This document shows, in pieces, positions 1-7,256 of a DNA stretch of 16,808 nucleotides. The stretch spans positions 1-16,808 of the forward strand of contig CAKUDW010000018.1 in the NCBI GenBank assembly GCA_934645275.1, in the 5' to 3' direction. This DNA comes from an uncultured Clostridia bacterium. GTDB lineage: Bacteria > Bacillota_A > Clostridia > Christensenellales > Aristaeellaceae. The notes under the pieces were generated by a model that was not told the origin of the DNA, searched no databases, and saw only the letters and a program-made list of their open reading frames with translations. Each line of letters begins with the position of its first letter. The first letter of the stretch is position 1. The translations under genes were made by a program, and so were the position numbers.

Positions 1-51
1 TTCTTTCTGCTGTCCATATCAGGTGCATCGCTATTTGGCTGGCTGTTTTGA
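1..51 (+). CDS. Possible 3' end of an unidentified gene (partial)
   Basis: The first 51 bases read as 16 hydrophobic codons ending in TGA (...SISGASLFGWLF). This could be the C-terminus, perhaps a membrane segment, of a gene starting outside the window. The only supports are the open frame to the window edge and a plus-strand terminator-like hairpin about 180 bases downstream (233-264). No family can be named from so short a piece. Confidence 0.25.
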   Translation, partial: FFLLSISGASLFGWLF

Positions 52-232
52 CTTGATCTCAGGTAGACACTGTCTAGGCATTGAAAAAAATAATTCAAAT
101 TTTATACATATTAAATTAAGGACGATGTTGTGACAATCATTGACTCGTCTAGAAATCCTGTGGTAGAATACAAGCATGTTGTAGAGGATATCCAGACAGA
201 GTGATAGTTAGGTAGTCTAAAACAAAAATATG

Positions 233-264
233 GAAGCAGTGATAATCATATCGCTGCTTCTTTT
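233..264 (+). terminator. Rho-independent terminator (plus strand)
   Basis: The 12-base arms GAAGCAGTGATA (233-244) and TATCGCTGCTTC (249-260) pair throughout with one G-T wobble around a 4-base loop. TTTT follows directly and an A-rich stretch precedes. It would end transcription coming from the left edge of the window. Confidence 0.6.
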
Positions 265-305
265 CGTTCGAAGAAGGGAGAAAAAGGAAAACACGACCTA
301 GATCT

Positions 306-344
306 ATAGACTACTCACTTTATCAAGATATGTGAGTAGTCTAT
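306..344. repeat. Perfect 13-bp inverted repeat
   Basis: ATAGACTACTCAC (306-318) is perfectly complementary to GTGAGTAGTCTAT (332-344) around a 13-base AT-rich loop. No T-run follows directly on either strand, so it is not a standard terminator. A protein-binding site or a remnant mobile-element end are alternatives; the sequence does not decide. Confidence 0.45.
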
Positions 345-678
345 TCTCATCCATATGCGGTGCATCTCTTTCCTTAGGAATATCACGTTATTTCATAGTG
401 CGTTTTAACCATGAACGTTTTCGATTATTAGACCGTAATACATATCCATCTTATCTTAAGTTCAATATTTCAAGCATGAAAGGGGGTGCAAATTTACCCC
501 TTAAAGCGGCAACATGAGTAGGCTGAACCGAAAATCAGTCTTTTCATAGGGGGTGTTCAGAATGAACGATATGATTCGTTTTGAATTACAAAATCGTGAA
601 ACCGGCATTTTCAGCGGCAAACATGCTCTATTTCTTCCCTTTAATCCTCATTTTTGCGTCATGAATCCCCCTAATATG

Positions 679-720
679 CAAAAAAGAAGTACCCAGCTAT
701 TGTATCAATATCTGGGTACT
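679..720 (-). terminator. Rho-independent terminator (minus strand)
   Basis: AGTACCCAG (688-696) pairs perfectly with CTGGGTACT (712-720). The interior pairs further (TATTG/CAATA) after one mismatch, giving a long stem with a 3-base loop. Read on the minus strand the stem is followed by TTCTTTTTTG. It is placed to end transcripts of the Abi-like gene, whose stop lies about 200 bases upstream on the same strand. Confidence 0.6.
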
Positions 721-816
721 AAGGTGTGTCTGCACTCATATAACGATACAGTGAACGGTAACGCAAAAGTAATAATCAAGCGCCGATTTCGCGGATAGGC
801 GAGGCAAATTCTAGGT

Positions 817-909
817 TCATACTTCGTCACGCTCAATTCTAATAAAACATTCCTCAATAGCGTCACGAATGGCTCTCCGCACACCGTCCGCATGGTAGAG
901 TTGTGGACA
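817..909 (-). pseudogene. Short coding-like remnant, unidentified
   Basis: Minus-strand codons here give about 30 residues with a protein-like, charged helical pattern (HADGVRRAIRDAIEE... ending RDEV then TGA). There is no start codon with a ribosome site, and an in-frame TAG lies just upstream, after the Abi-like gene. It may be the tail of a decayed gene or chance. I do not recognise the family. Confidence 0.2.
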
Positions 910-920
910 CTAGATTTTGT

Positions 921-2036
921 TTATTTCTCTGTTTTATTGCAATCGCCTTCCGCGCTTTCAGCGCCTATAACTTGAAAGTCCTTCTCTATATCCTCTATAT
1001 AATCCCAAAGCGCATTCAGCATTCGTATGACCAATTCAGCCTCCCTTTTTTGTATTAGCTGTGTATTGGCATGTGGCACTGTATTATTATTGCGCAATTC
1101 GTTGATTTTTATCGCCATATTACTTCCACTGCGAATAATATCTCTAATCCTCCCCGCAACGTCTGGCGGTTGTATGGCAGTTCCATAGTAAGAATGAAGT
1201 TTGGCATAAAGCGAAGGAAGGCTATCGTCAGATTTATATGCTATTTGATGCCTACCCAGTATCTGACGAAGATAGCCTTGAAATGCCGTATGGATACGAT
1301 CGACTGCTGATTCGTATTTCCTTTCGCGAACAAAAAGCGCCGCATCTGCAATAGCTTGCCGAACAGTGTTTAACTGCAAGCTAACTTTTTGAAAATCAAC
1401 AGCCGCCTTATCCTCTGAATCATTCAACATATCTATTATAGGCTGAAATAATTGAGCAATCCACGCTCTTCTTTCCGCATAGGTACGGAACTCTTTCATT
1501 TGTTGCCACCATTCAGGCAGACTATTACAAACTATCGGATAATCAAACCCTGCTTTTTCGGCAATATCGCAAATTCTGCGATGCCTTTTACGAAAGATTT
1601 CCTCAACCCCATCCGCCAAGAATGAACGCTTCGTAGTGGCTATATCTTCAAGAAGCTCTCGTTCATCTTCAATAAGACGAATAGTGTCTTCCCTTGTATC
1701 AGGGAGTGCAGCATTCCAATCCACACACCGTTCAATCTTCAATTCAATTACTACGTTGGCTATTCTGTCCGTCTCGCCGCTATGGAAAGAAGAAAGGATG
1801 CTGGTCAAGTCTTTTTCAATCTGCGATTTCTGGCTTTCTACAGCAATGTAATCATTATACTTCAGAATAAACACGATGATCCAATAGTCGATGCCACCAT
1901 TCCAGTTATCATGACTATCGAATCGTACATCTATTGTACCATCTCTAATTACAGCAGCAGCCATTTCATTATTCTGTTCGATGAGTCTCCGGTATGCCAT
2001 CGAGGTCAGATCTTTCCAATAAGTAATATCATTCAT
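921..2036 (-). CDS. Abortive-infection-like protein with C-terminal Abi_C/HEPN-type domain
   Basis: This 371-residue protein is probably soluble, with no signal or membrane segment seen. The C-terminal part (about 210-350) resembles the Abi_C domain of abortive-infection proteins. It has a helical stretch (AVDRIHTAFQGYLRQIL, about 245-260), a middle block LPSLYAKLHSYYG (273-285), then ELRNNNTVPHAN. That last block supplies an R-x6-H pair (Arg315, His322), the catalytic signature of HEPN ribonucleases. From family knowledge such proteins are thought to cleave RNA during phage attack; here that is inferred. Residues 1-200 contain a hydrophobic patch (YWIIVFILKY, 51-60) and a charged helical region but match nothing I recognise, so they may be a sensor. 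The start is supported by GGAG nine bases upstream. It lies downstream of the AlbA-type gene on the same strand, about 100 bases away with repeat R1 between, and may be co-transcribed with it. A minus-strand terminator follows at 679-720. Confidence 0.7.
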   Translation of the reverse strand: MNDITYWKDLTSMAYRRLIEQNNEMAAAVIRDGTIDVRFDSHDNWNGGIDYWIIVFILKYNDYIAVESQKSQIEKDLTSILSSFHSGETDRIANVVIELKIERCVDWNAALPDTREDTIRLIEDERELLEDIATTKRSFLADGVEEIFRKRHRRICDIAEKAGFDYPIVCNSLPEWWQQMKEFRTYAERRAWIAQLFQPIIDMLNDSEDKAAVDFQKVSLQLNTVRQAIADAALFVRERKYESAVDRIHTAFQGYLRQILGRHQIAYKSDDSLPSLYAKLHSYYGTAIQPPDVAGRIRDIIRSGSNMAIKINELRNNNTVPHANTQLIQKREAELVIRMLNALWDYIEDIEKDFQVIGAESAEGDCNKTEK

Positions 2037-2067
2037 TAACCGGTGCTCCTCTGATTATTGTAACCAG

Positions 2068-2127
2068 ACAGCCCGCAAGCGAAGCCGTTCACTCACCACA
2101 AGTTTCCTGCTTCGCTTGCGGCTTGCC
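2068..2127 (+). repeat. Gene-boundary hairpin repeat, copy R1
   Basis: The arms CCGCAAGCGAAGC (2073-2085) and GCTTCGCTTGCGG (2109-2121) are perfectly complementary around a 23-base loop containing ACTCACCACAAGT. The loop aligns with those of R2 and R3 without gaps and in the same orientation, mostly with transitions. The copy sits in the roughly 100 bases between the AlbA-type and Abi-like genes. It is preceded by GTAAC, as is R2. Its right flank differs from the GTTATGG that ends R2 and R3. Confidence 0.8.
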
Positions 2128-2139
2128 TTTGAGCTAACC

Positions 2140-3603
2140 TTACTCGACCGTCACATATTGCTGCTCTTTGCTGCGCGGCACATCCGGCTTTGTCATGCGA
2201 ATCGCACCGGCGTGCACCAACGGATCCAAATAACGTCGAAGAGCATATTGCTTGGATGCAATAGCAAGATAGTCGACAATCTCCGATCTGCTGCGAGGCG
2301 TACGGCAGAATTCAAGGAGACCTTTTTCATCCGGAATATCTGCTTCCTGTTTATCAGCTGTCTGTGGCATGGTAAGTTCTTCAGTATTGTTGTACAAAAT
2401 GACCTTGAACGTTCCGCGCGTATCAATAAACAACGGTGCTGGAAGGGAGCTTTCCTTCATCGCATAGCGAATTGTCGGAATGCCCGAATAACGATTCTCT
2501 GTTTTCCCAAGCGTCTCCATCGCCGTAACCAGCGCGGGATTTCGGGTGTCCGGCTGTGCCTGTCCAAGCTGATCCACTGTTAAACGTCCGTATAGCCCAC
2601 CCGGATTTATGATCTCCATCCGATCTGAATACATGACAAGCTGAATCGGCTTTCCTTCCGTATGGAAACTGTAATCTCGATGCACAAGCGCATTAAGTAC
2701 CGCTTCGCGAACCGCTATAACGGGATATTGTGGCATATCCGTTCTTTTCCCTGTCTTGGAATCTATTTTGGTCGCTGTTCGCATATTGGTGCGAACAAAG
2801 GCAATCGCCCCGTCCAGCATATCCGGCAGGGTTCCCTCGATACGTTTCGAATCCAGGAAACGGTTGCCGGCAACATCCAAAGCACCCATTTCATTTCCTG
2901 GAACGTTAGTTGCAATGATACTCAATTGTGGATAAAACGCCTGGGGATACAGTCCAAACAGAAGCAACGCCGTCATCGTAATTTTTCCGTTCCGCGTAAT
3001 GCCAGCCAATTCATATTGCTGTTCATTCGGCAGTACGGCCAGATTAGGGCGCTCGCTGCGCTTCAACGCAAGATACTCATCCACTTTGGCCGTATCCAGT
3101 GATTTAAACGACGCATCTTCAACTGCACGAATGTCGTCCCTATATTTTTTTCGAAATGCTTCATAGCTGTAGACCTCATATTCTGTCATGGGTTTATCCG
3201 CATCCCCAACACGGATATACGAACCCTGCAATCTGCCTTTAGCTGTTTTATAACAAGGTCTTTCGGCGATATCGACCGGTGGGATCTCCGCTGAGACAAA
3301 GATCATGCCATCTTCGTCGCATACCGTAAAAACAGGTCGCACAACAGGTGTCATTTGCTCACAGTATTCCATGACTTTCTTCTGAAGATCCTGGGCATCA
3401 TAGACGCCCACCTTCGAAAATCCGCTTTTTTCATCCAAACCGAACACGAAGGTACCGCCACTGTTCTGATTGGAAAATGCCGATATCGTATCATAGAGTT
3501 TTTCAGGGCATCCGCCATGCGCGGCCTTTACTTCTGTGGTCTGCTCTTCGCATCCTCGTGTCTGTATCTGACTGATCAAATCCTTGAGTTCCTTTTCAAC
3601 CAT
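2140..3603 (-). CDS. AlbA_2 (Schlafen-like) domain protein with GHKL ATPase-like domain and C-terminal winged helix
   Basis: This 487-residue protein has the layout of putative transcriptional regulators once labelled RecG-like. The N-terminal AlbA_2/Schlafen-type domain (about 18-135) includes E24VK and TISAFSNQNSGGTFVFGLDE (39-58). A GHKL ATPase-type segment (HATPase_c_4-like, about 290-405) has the N-box REAVLNALVHRDYS (299-312, Asn304), SDRMEIINPGG (326-336) and RYSGIPTIR (371-379). The end (about 428-485) resembles a winged helix that could bind DNA. Members are common in defence islands and some act as nucleases or regulators; no role is proven here. The ATG start has GGAGG eight bases upstream. 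A hairpin with a minus-strand T-run lies about 55 bases before the start, and repeats R1 and R2 flank the gene. Confidence 0.8.
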   Translation of the reverse strand: MVEKELKDLISQIQTRGCEEQTTEVKAAHGGCPEKLYDTISAFSNQNSGGTFVFGLDEKSGFSKVGVYDAQDLQKKVMEYCEQMTPVVRPVFTVCDEDGMIFVSAEIPPVDIAERPCYKTAKGRLQGSYIRVGDADKPMTEYEVYSYEAFRKKYRDDIRAVEDASFKSLDTAKVDEYLALKRSERPNLAVLPNEQQYELAGITRNGKITMTALLLFGLYPQAFYPQLSIIATNVPGNEMGALDVAGNRFLDSKRIEGTLPDMLDGAIAFVRTNMRTATKIDSKTGKRTDMPQYPVIAVREAVLNALVHRDYSFHTEGKPIQLVMYSDRMEIINPGGLYGRLTVDQLGQAQPDTRNPALVTAMETLGKTENRYSGIPTIRYAMKESSLPAPLFIDTRGTFKVILYNNTEELTMPQTADKQEADIPDEKGLLEFCRTPRSRSEIVDYLAIASKQYALRRYLDPLVHAGAIRMTKPDVPRSKEQQYVTVE

Positions 3604-3648
3604 ATGGCATTCCTCCCTCTCTTCTTATATTATCATGATTCCGATTGA

Positions 3649-3696
3649 AAGTAAAGAAAAAACGTAAGACACGGCTCGACATTTTTCTTACGTTTT
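3649..3696 (-). terminator. Terminator-like hairpin in the leader of the AlbA-type gene
   Basis: AAAACGTAAGA (3659-3669) pairs perfectly with TCTTACGTTTT (3686-3696). On the minus strand the stem is followed by TTCTTTACTTTC. It lies 56-93 bases before the AlbA-type start codon. It could insulate that gene from upstream transcription or act as an attenuator. A weak promoter-like pair (TTTACT ... TAATAT, 17-base gap) follows it on the minus strand within about 3624-3652. Confidence 0.45.
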
Positions 3697-4159
3697 CTGT
3701 ATATAAAGGCAGCAACTTAAGAAGAGAACACTGCAACCCAAGTATCGTTCTTATGTTTCCAAGCAAGTGAAGTTCGATATTTTGTAGAACGATACTCTGA
3801 TTGAATTATTTTAGTTTTTCAGAGCCGCGCTCTGCGACTTGCGCAAATAAAAATATCTCCGCAAGTGAAAAAGTAACTGTACACCCGCGAGCAGAGTCCT
3901 TTACTCATCGTAAGTCTCATGCTCTGCTTGCGGGCTGTTATGGGTTATCTCTGGCTGGTGTGTCGCAGCTATTACCGTAAACATAGTAAATAAAGCGATG
4001 TGTCTTCAGGCGTTCATTTAGGGAGAAGGACAAAAGCTGATGTTTATCTCACGCTTCTGCTTCATTACGGTTTCGCTGATACCCATGCCATATTATTAGT
4101 TCAAAAAAGTAGGATACACTATTATTTTTCTTTCTAGTCTTCAAACATGCAAAATCCGT
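3697..4159. other. Divergent intergenic region rich in inverted repeats
   Basis: No gene is supported in the roughly 660 bases between the divergent AlbA-type and DUF3800 genes. Besides R2 there are three inverted repeats: AGTATCGTTCT (3741-3751) with AGAACGATACT (3786-3796); AGAGC-CGC-GCTCT near 3821-3833; and ACTTGCG with CGCAAGT at about 3838-3867. The concentration of structure suggests recombination or regulatory activity. Open frames here are short and lack ribosome sites. Confidence 0.45.
3880..3943 (+). repeat. Gene-boundary hairpin repeat, copy R2
   Basis: The left arm CCGCGAGCAGAGT pairs with the right arm GCTCTGCTTGCGG. Compared with R1, two base pairs are changed on both sides (G-C to A-T and A-T to G-C) and two others become G-T wobbles, so pairing is kept. 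The loop core ACTCATCGTAAGTCTCAT is identical to R3, and both end GCGGGCTGTTATGG. A GTAAC just upstream could pair with GTTAT at the right end. It lies between two divergent genes, so a plain terminator role is not obvious. Confidence 0.8.
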
Positions 4160-4188
4160 GTGACAAACGTCATTAAACATGCTATAAT
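4160..4188 (+). promoter_or_regulatory. Promoter for the DUF3800 gene
   Basis: GTGACA (4160-4165) and a perfect TATAAT (4183-4188) are separated by 17 bases, matching the vegetative sigma-70/sigma-A consensus at 11 of 12 positions. A transcript would start near 4195 and give a leader of about 70 bases before the ATG at 4264. Confidence 0.75.
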
Positions 4189-4263
4189 ATTTTAGGCTAA
4201 TCTGCAGAAACATAAAATCAAAGAATATCTTTTTCGAAATAGATGACGATTGGAGAAGCTGCA

Positions 4264-5457
4264 ATGGAACGGATGTATGCTTTTACAGACGAGTATGGCG
4301 CATTTGGATATGACCTTGACAACCCAAGCGTATCAACCCATTTCATTATTACGGCTGTCATCGTTCGAGAAAGTGATCTGAAAGCATATTCCGCAGGAGC
4401 GGAAGCCATAAGAAAAAAGTATTTTCAGACCGGCGAAATAAAATCCAGTAAACTCGGCCCGGAGAAGCATCATCGTCGTATGCTTATTTTGCAGGACATT
4501 TCCGCCCTGCCGATGCACTTCTTGACAATATGCATAGACAAACGCGGTTGCATGGAAAACATGAATGCTAAAGGACTACGATATAAATCGTCCTTTTATA
4601 AATTCATGAATAATATTGTTCATAGAGAGCTTCGACAGGCTTACAGCACACTCACTATTATAGCAGATGAAGTGGGAACTTGTGATTACATGAAGAGTTT
4701 CTGTGATTATGTCAACCGCCATCAAGATCAAGCCAATTTACTAGGCGATGCAAAGTTTAAATTTGAAAAGAGTGATCACGATGTACGAATCCAGATTGCC
4801 GATTTCATCAGCGGTACACTTGCACGCGTATATGACGAACACAAAAAGTCTGAACATGCGCGTGAGTACTTAGATATACTTAAACAGAACATTATCAGAA
4901 TTGGCATGTATCCAATGTCGTACAAAAATTATGACATTAGCAGCTCGCCTCTTGCCGAAGATTATGATGAAGACATTGCGAGGTTGTGTTTCAACCGCGC
5001 AGTAACCTTTATTGAAAATAATCAGCAGAATGATGATCCAGCAGTAAAGGCACAAGTTGTAGTGTTGAAATACCTGTTATTTCGTTTCATGAACAACGAT
5101 ACCCGTGGATATATCTATACAGGCGAACTACTTGATCATATAAAACATACTTCGTTGGGTGGAATGAAAGAGCAAACCTTTAGAACAAAAGTCATCGGTA
5201 AGCTGAGAGATCAAGGGGTTATTATTGCAAGCTCAACAAAGGGGTACAAGATACCTTCAAAGACTTCAGAATTGCGAGACTTTATCAAACACGACGCCAA
5301 AATAGTTTTTCCCATGCTCTCAAGGCTCAAAAAGTGTCGCGATTTGGTTAAACTCGGTACAGTTAACGGGCTTGATCTGTTAGACGATACAGAGTTTTCG
5401 GAATTGAAGGCATATTTTGATAATCTTCCGGACTTTGAAGGAAAAAATAACGATTAG
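4264..5457 (+). CDS. DUF3800 domain protein with C-terminal winged-helix-like region
   Basis: This 397-residue protein has its N-terminal two thirds matching DUF3800, a family with a predicted RNase H-like fold often found in phage-defence neighbourhoods. The supporting motifs are AFTDEYG (Asp9, Glu10) at the start, TIIADEVG (Asp135, Glu136) and QIADFISGTLAR (Asp180). These acidic residues could form a metal site. Residues 265-330 (YTGELL...TFRTKVIGKLRDQGVIIASSTKGYKI) look like a winged helix, and the rest is charged and helical. ATG 4264 was chosen over ATG 4243 because GGAG lies eight bases before it and the DUF3800 motif begins directly after. It has its own strong promoter and is a single-gene unit between repeats R2 and R3. 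The biochemical activity of the family is not established, so a nuclease role is inference. Confidence 0.8.
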   Translation: MERMYAFTDEYGAFGYDLDNPSVSTHFIITAVIVRESDLKAYSAGAEAIRKKYFQTGEIKSSKLGPEKHHRRMLILQDISALPMHFLTICIDKRGCMENMNAKGLRYKSSFYKFMNNIVHRELRQAYSTLTIIADEVGTCDYMKSFCDYVNRHQDQANLLGDAKFKFEKSDHDVRIQIADFISGTLARVYDEHKKSEHAREYLDILKQNIIRIGMYPMSYKNYDISSSPLAEDYDEDIARLCFNRAVTFIENNQQNDDPAVKAQVVVLKYLLFRFMNNDTRGYIYTGELLDHIKHTSLGGMKEQTFRTKVIGKLRDQGVIIASSTKGYKIPSKTSELRDFIKHDAKIVFPMLSRLKKCRDLVKLGTVNGLDLLDDTEFSELKAYFDNLPDFEGKNND

Positions 5458-5530
5458 CGTTATAGCTTTCGTAGTAGATGAGAATGCCATCGCAAATGAC
5501 GCCATTCAATCGACGTTGTAGGAAATGAGC

Positions 5531-5594
5531 ACAGCCCGCAACCGAAGCCACTTACTCATCGTAAGTCTCATGCTCCGCTTGCGGGCTGTTATGG
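5531..5594 (+). repeat. Gene-boundary hairpin repeat, copy R3
   Basis: CAGCCCGCAACCGAAGC (5533-5549) pairs with GCTCCGCTTGCGGGCTG (5572-5588) with two mismatches. Within the loop ACTTAC and GTAAGT form an inner 6-bp stem around TCATC. It matches R2 almost base for base from TTACTCATCG to GCTGTTATGG, then the two copies diverge immediately. It lies between the convergent DUF3800 and serine recombinase genes, where it could act as a bidirectional terminator. Confidence 0.8.
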
Positions 5595-5615
5595 ATCGTC
5601 CTATTCGTTTAGCGT

Positions 5616-7256
5616 TTATTCTTCAACAGGTATTTCCGTGCCATCCTTGAACACGAACACCAGTTTATCAGGAAATACCGTGATCTGCTCCACTGTCCGA
5701 ATGAACAGCTGTTCATCAAAGGATACCAGCTGCTCCGCGTTTTTCAGTTCGCTCATGAACGCTTCCAGCTTTCTCTTTCGGAACAGCTTATCCGACAGCT
5801 TTTCTTTAATCCGTCTCTGCTTTTCCGAAAGGGCAATGCGCTGCGCTTCCAGCGCGTCGTAGCGGCGATTGTATTCTCCCTGATCCATTTTTGTGGTGGC
5901 GTTTTTATGGATCAGGTCGGTGATACGCTGGAGGACGCCGTCCTTTTCCAACTCCAGTCGCTGAAGATCGGCTTCCAACGCGGCTGTATCGGTCAATCCT
6001 GCGAGGATTCTATCATAAGTGGCGAAAATCTCATTTCTTTGAATTACCAGCTGATTTACCGCAATTACGAACGCATCCTTGATTTTCTCCTCGTTCAGAT
6101 GCCGGTTTGGGCATTTTGTATCTTTCCTGCTGTATTTCCGGTTGCAGCGCCAGATCACCTTGCGGTATGGATCCGTGCTGTGCCAGACCTTGCTGCCGAA
6201 GGTTGCACCGCACTCGCCGCAGATCAGCCGGTCGGAGAAAATGCTCTTTGCACTGGTGTGGCGACCGCGTTTGCCGCGGCGCTGAAGTTCCAGCTGAACC
6301 AGATCGTAGATCTCGCGGCTGATGATCGCCGGATGACTGTTTTCCACGAAGAACTGCGGTGCTTCGCCTTCGTTGACCTTATGCGCCTTGCTCAGAAAGT
6401 CCACAGTAATTGTCTTCTGCAGCAGCGCGTCGCCCTTGTACTTTTCGTTGGTCAGGATGGATTTGACCGTGCTGCTCTGCCAGTTTGCCCTGCCCGTGGG
6501 TGTGGGAACACCCTGTTTTGTCAGCGTAGCCGCAATACTCGAAGGGGTTTGCCCGTCCAGAAACATCCCATAGATCTGCCGCACGATTCTGGCCTGTGCC
6601 TCGTCAATGACCGGTGTACCGTCCGCGCCGCGCTCGTAGCCGAGGAAGTTCCCGTAGGTCATCGAAACCTTGCCGTCCGCGATGCGCTTTCGCCAGCCCC
6701 ATGTGACGTTCTCGGAAATGCTGCGGCTCTCCTCCTGTGCGAGGCTCGACATGATCGTGATCATCAGTTCGCCCTTGCTGTCCAGCGTGTCGATGTTTTC
6801 CTTTTCGAACGTCACCCCGACGCCCTTTTCCTTGAGCCTGCGGATGGCGGTCAGGCTGTCCACAGTGTTTCGCGCGAAGCGGCTGACGGACTTGGTGATG
6901 ATTCGGTCGATCTTCCCATCCAGCGCGTCCGCGATCAGGCGGTTGAAGCCCTCGCGTCTGGCAGTGGAGGTCGCGGAAACGCCGTCGTCGGTGTACAGTC
7001 CGGCGTACTCCCACGCAGGATTGCCGCGGATGAGCCTGCTGTAATAATCGCACTGCGCTTCGAACGAGGTCTCCTGTTCCTCCTGATCCGTGCTGACGCG
7101 GGCGTAAGCCGCTACTCTGGGACGATTCGTCTGAAGCATATGCTCGGTGGCATAACGCTGCACGCGAGCGGGGATCGCCGTCACCTTGCGCCCATCCGGC
7201 ATCACACGCACCGCGTCGTGAACCACGGTTCCGTAGCCGGTCATGTATTCAGTCAT
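5616..7256 (-). CDS. Large serine recombinase (integrase), intact
   Basis: This 546-residue site-specific recombinase would cut and rejoin att sites through a serine-DNA intermediate. The resolvase catalytic domain (about 46-185) has the nucleophile Ser55 in YARVSTDQ, then TKSVSRFARNTVD (121-133) and the SLAQEESRSISENV helix (171-184). A recombinase domain (about 195-300) is followed by a zinc ribbon with Cys346, Cys349, Cys371 and Cys382. A coiled coil (about 425-500) and a short C-terminal beta region follow. An upstream in-frame ATG at 7277 was rejected: the ATG at 7256 has AAGGAG eight bases upstream. The start overlaps the stop of the upstream chimeric gene (ATGACTGA), a coupling typical of tandem serine recombinases. 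No truncation or missing key residue was seen. It is probably the integrase of a prophage or integrative element whose end lies near 5600. Confidence 0.92.
   Translation of the reverse strand: MTEYMTGYGTVVHDAVRVMPDGRKVTAIPARVQRYATEHMLQTNRPRVAAYARVSTDQEEQETSFEAQCDYYSRLIRGNPAWEYAGLYTDDGVSATSTARREGFNRLIADALDGKIDRIITKSVSRFARNTVDSLTAIRRLKEKGVGVTFEKENIDTLDSKGELMITIMSSLAQEESRSISENVTWGWRKRIADGKVSMTYGNFLGYERGADGTPVIDEAQARIVRQIYGMFLDGQTPSSIAATLTKQGVPTPTGRANWQSSTVKSILTNEKYKGDALLQKTITVDFLSKAHKVNEGEAPQFFVENSHPAIISREIYDLVQLELQRRGKRGRHTSAKSIFSDRLICGECGATFGSKVWHSTDPYRKVIWRCNRKYSRKDTKCPNRHLNEEKIKDAFVIAVNQLVIQRNEIFATYDRILAGLTDTAALEADLQRLELEKDGVLQRITDLIHKNATTKMDQGEYNRRYDALEAQRIALSEKQRRIKEKLSDKLFRKRKLEAFMSELKNAEQLVSFDEQLFIRTVEQITVFPDKLVFVFKDGTEIPVEE

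Larger units (their letters stand above)
52..920. other. Gene-poor AT-rich stretch
   Basis: No convincing gene was found in these roughly 870 bases. The longest open frames (GTG at 332, about 61 codons; ATG at 553 or 562, about 80 codons) lack good ribosome sites and run through strong hairpins, so they are unlikely to be genes. The stretch holds three hairpins (233-260, 306-344, 688-720). It also has a partial repeat of the window start: positions 13-36 resemble 350-373 with about 20 of 24 bases matching. A short coding-like remnant lies at 817-909 on the minus strand. It looks like decayed intergenic DNA beside a defence-type island. Confidence 0.5.

Noticed and set aside
332..517. GTG-started 61-codon frame
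   Set aside because: The start lies inside a perfect 13-bp hairpin arm and there is no ribosome site. At most it is a decayed copy of the gene tail at position 1.
553..798. Plus-strand 81-codon frame
   Set aside because: It runs through the minus-strand terminator hairpin at 679-720, has a weak ribosome site and shows no family pattern.
2116..2583. Plus-strand 155-codon open frame
   Set aside because: Antisense to the C-terminal winged helix of the AlbA_2 gene and overlapping repeat R1. No ribosome site.
5430..5511. Short plus-strand frame overlapping the DUF3800 stop (ends ...AIANDAIQSTL)
   Set aside because: It reads like protein for about 25 residues and ends at a TAG at 5509-5511. It has no standard start with a ribosome site and is too short to support.
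2068..5594. CRISPR-like array from the three repeats
   Set aside because: The copies are about 1.7 kb apart with whole genes between, so they are not CRISPR repeats.
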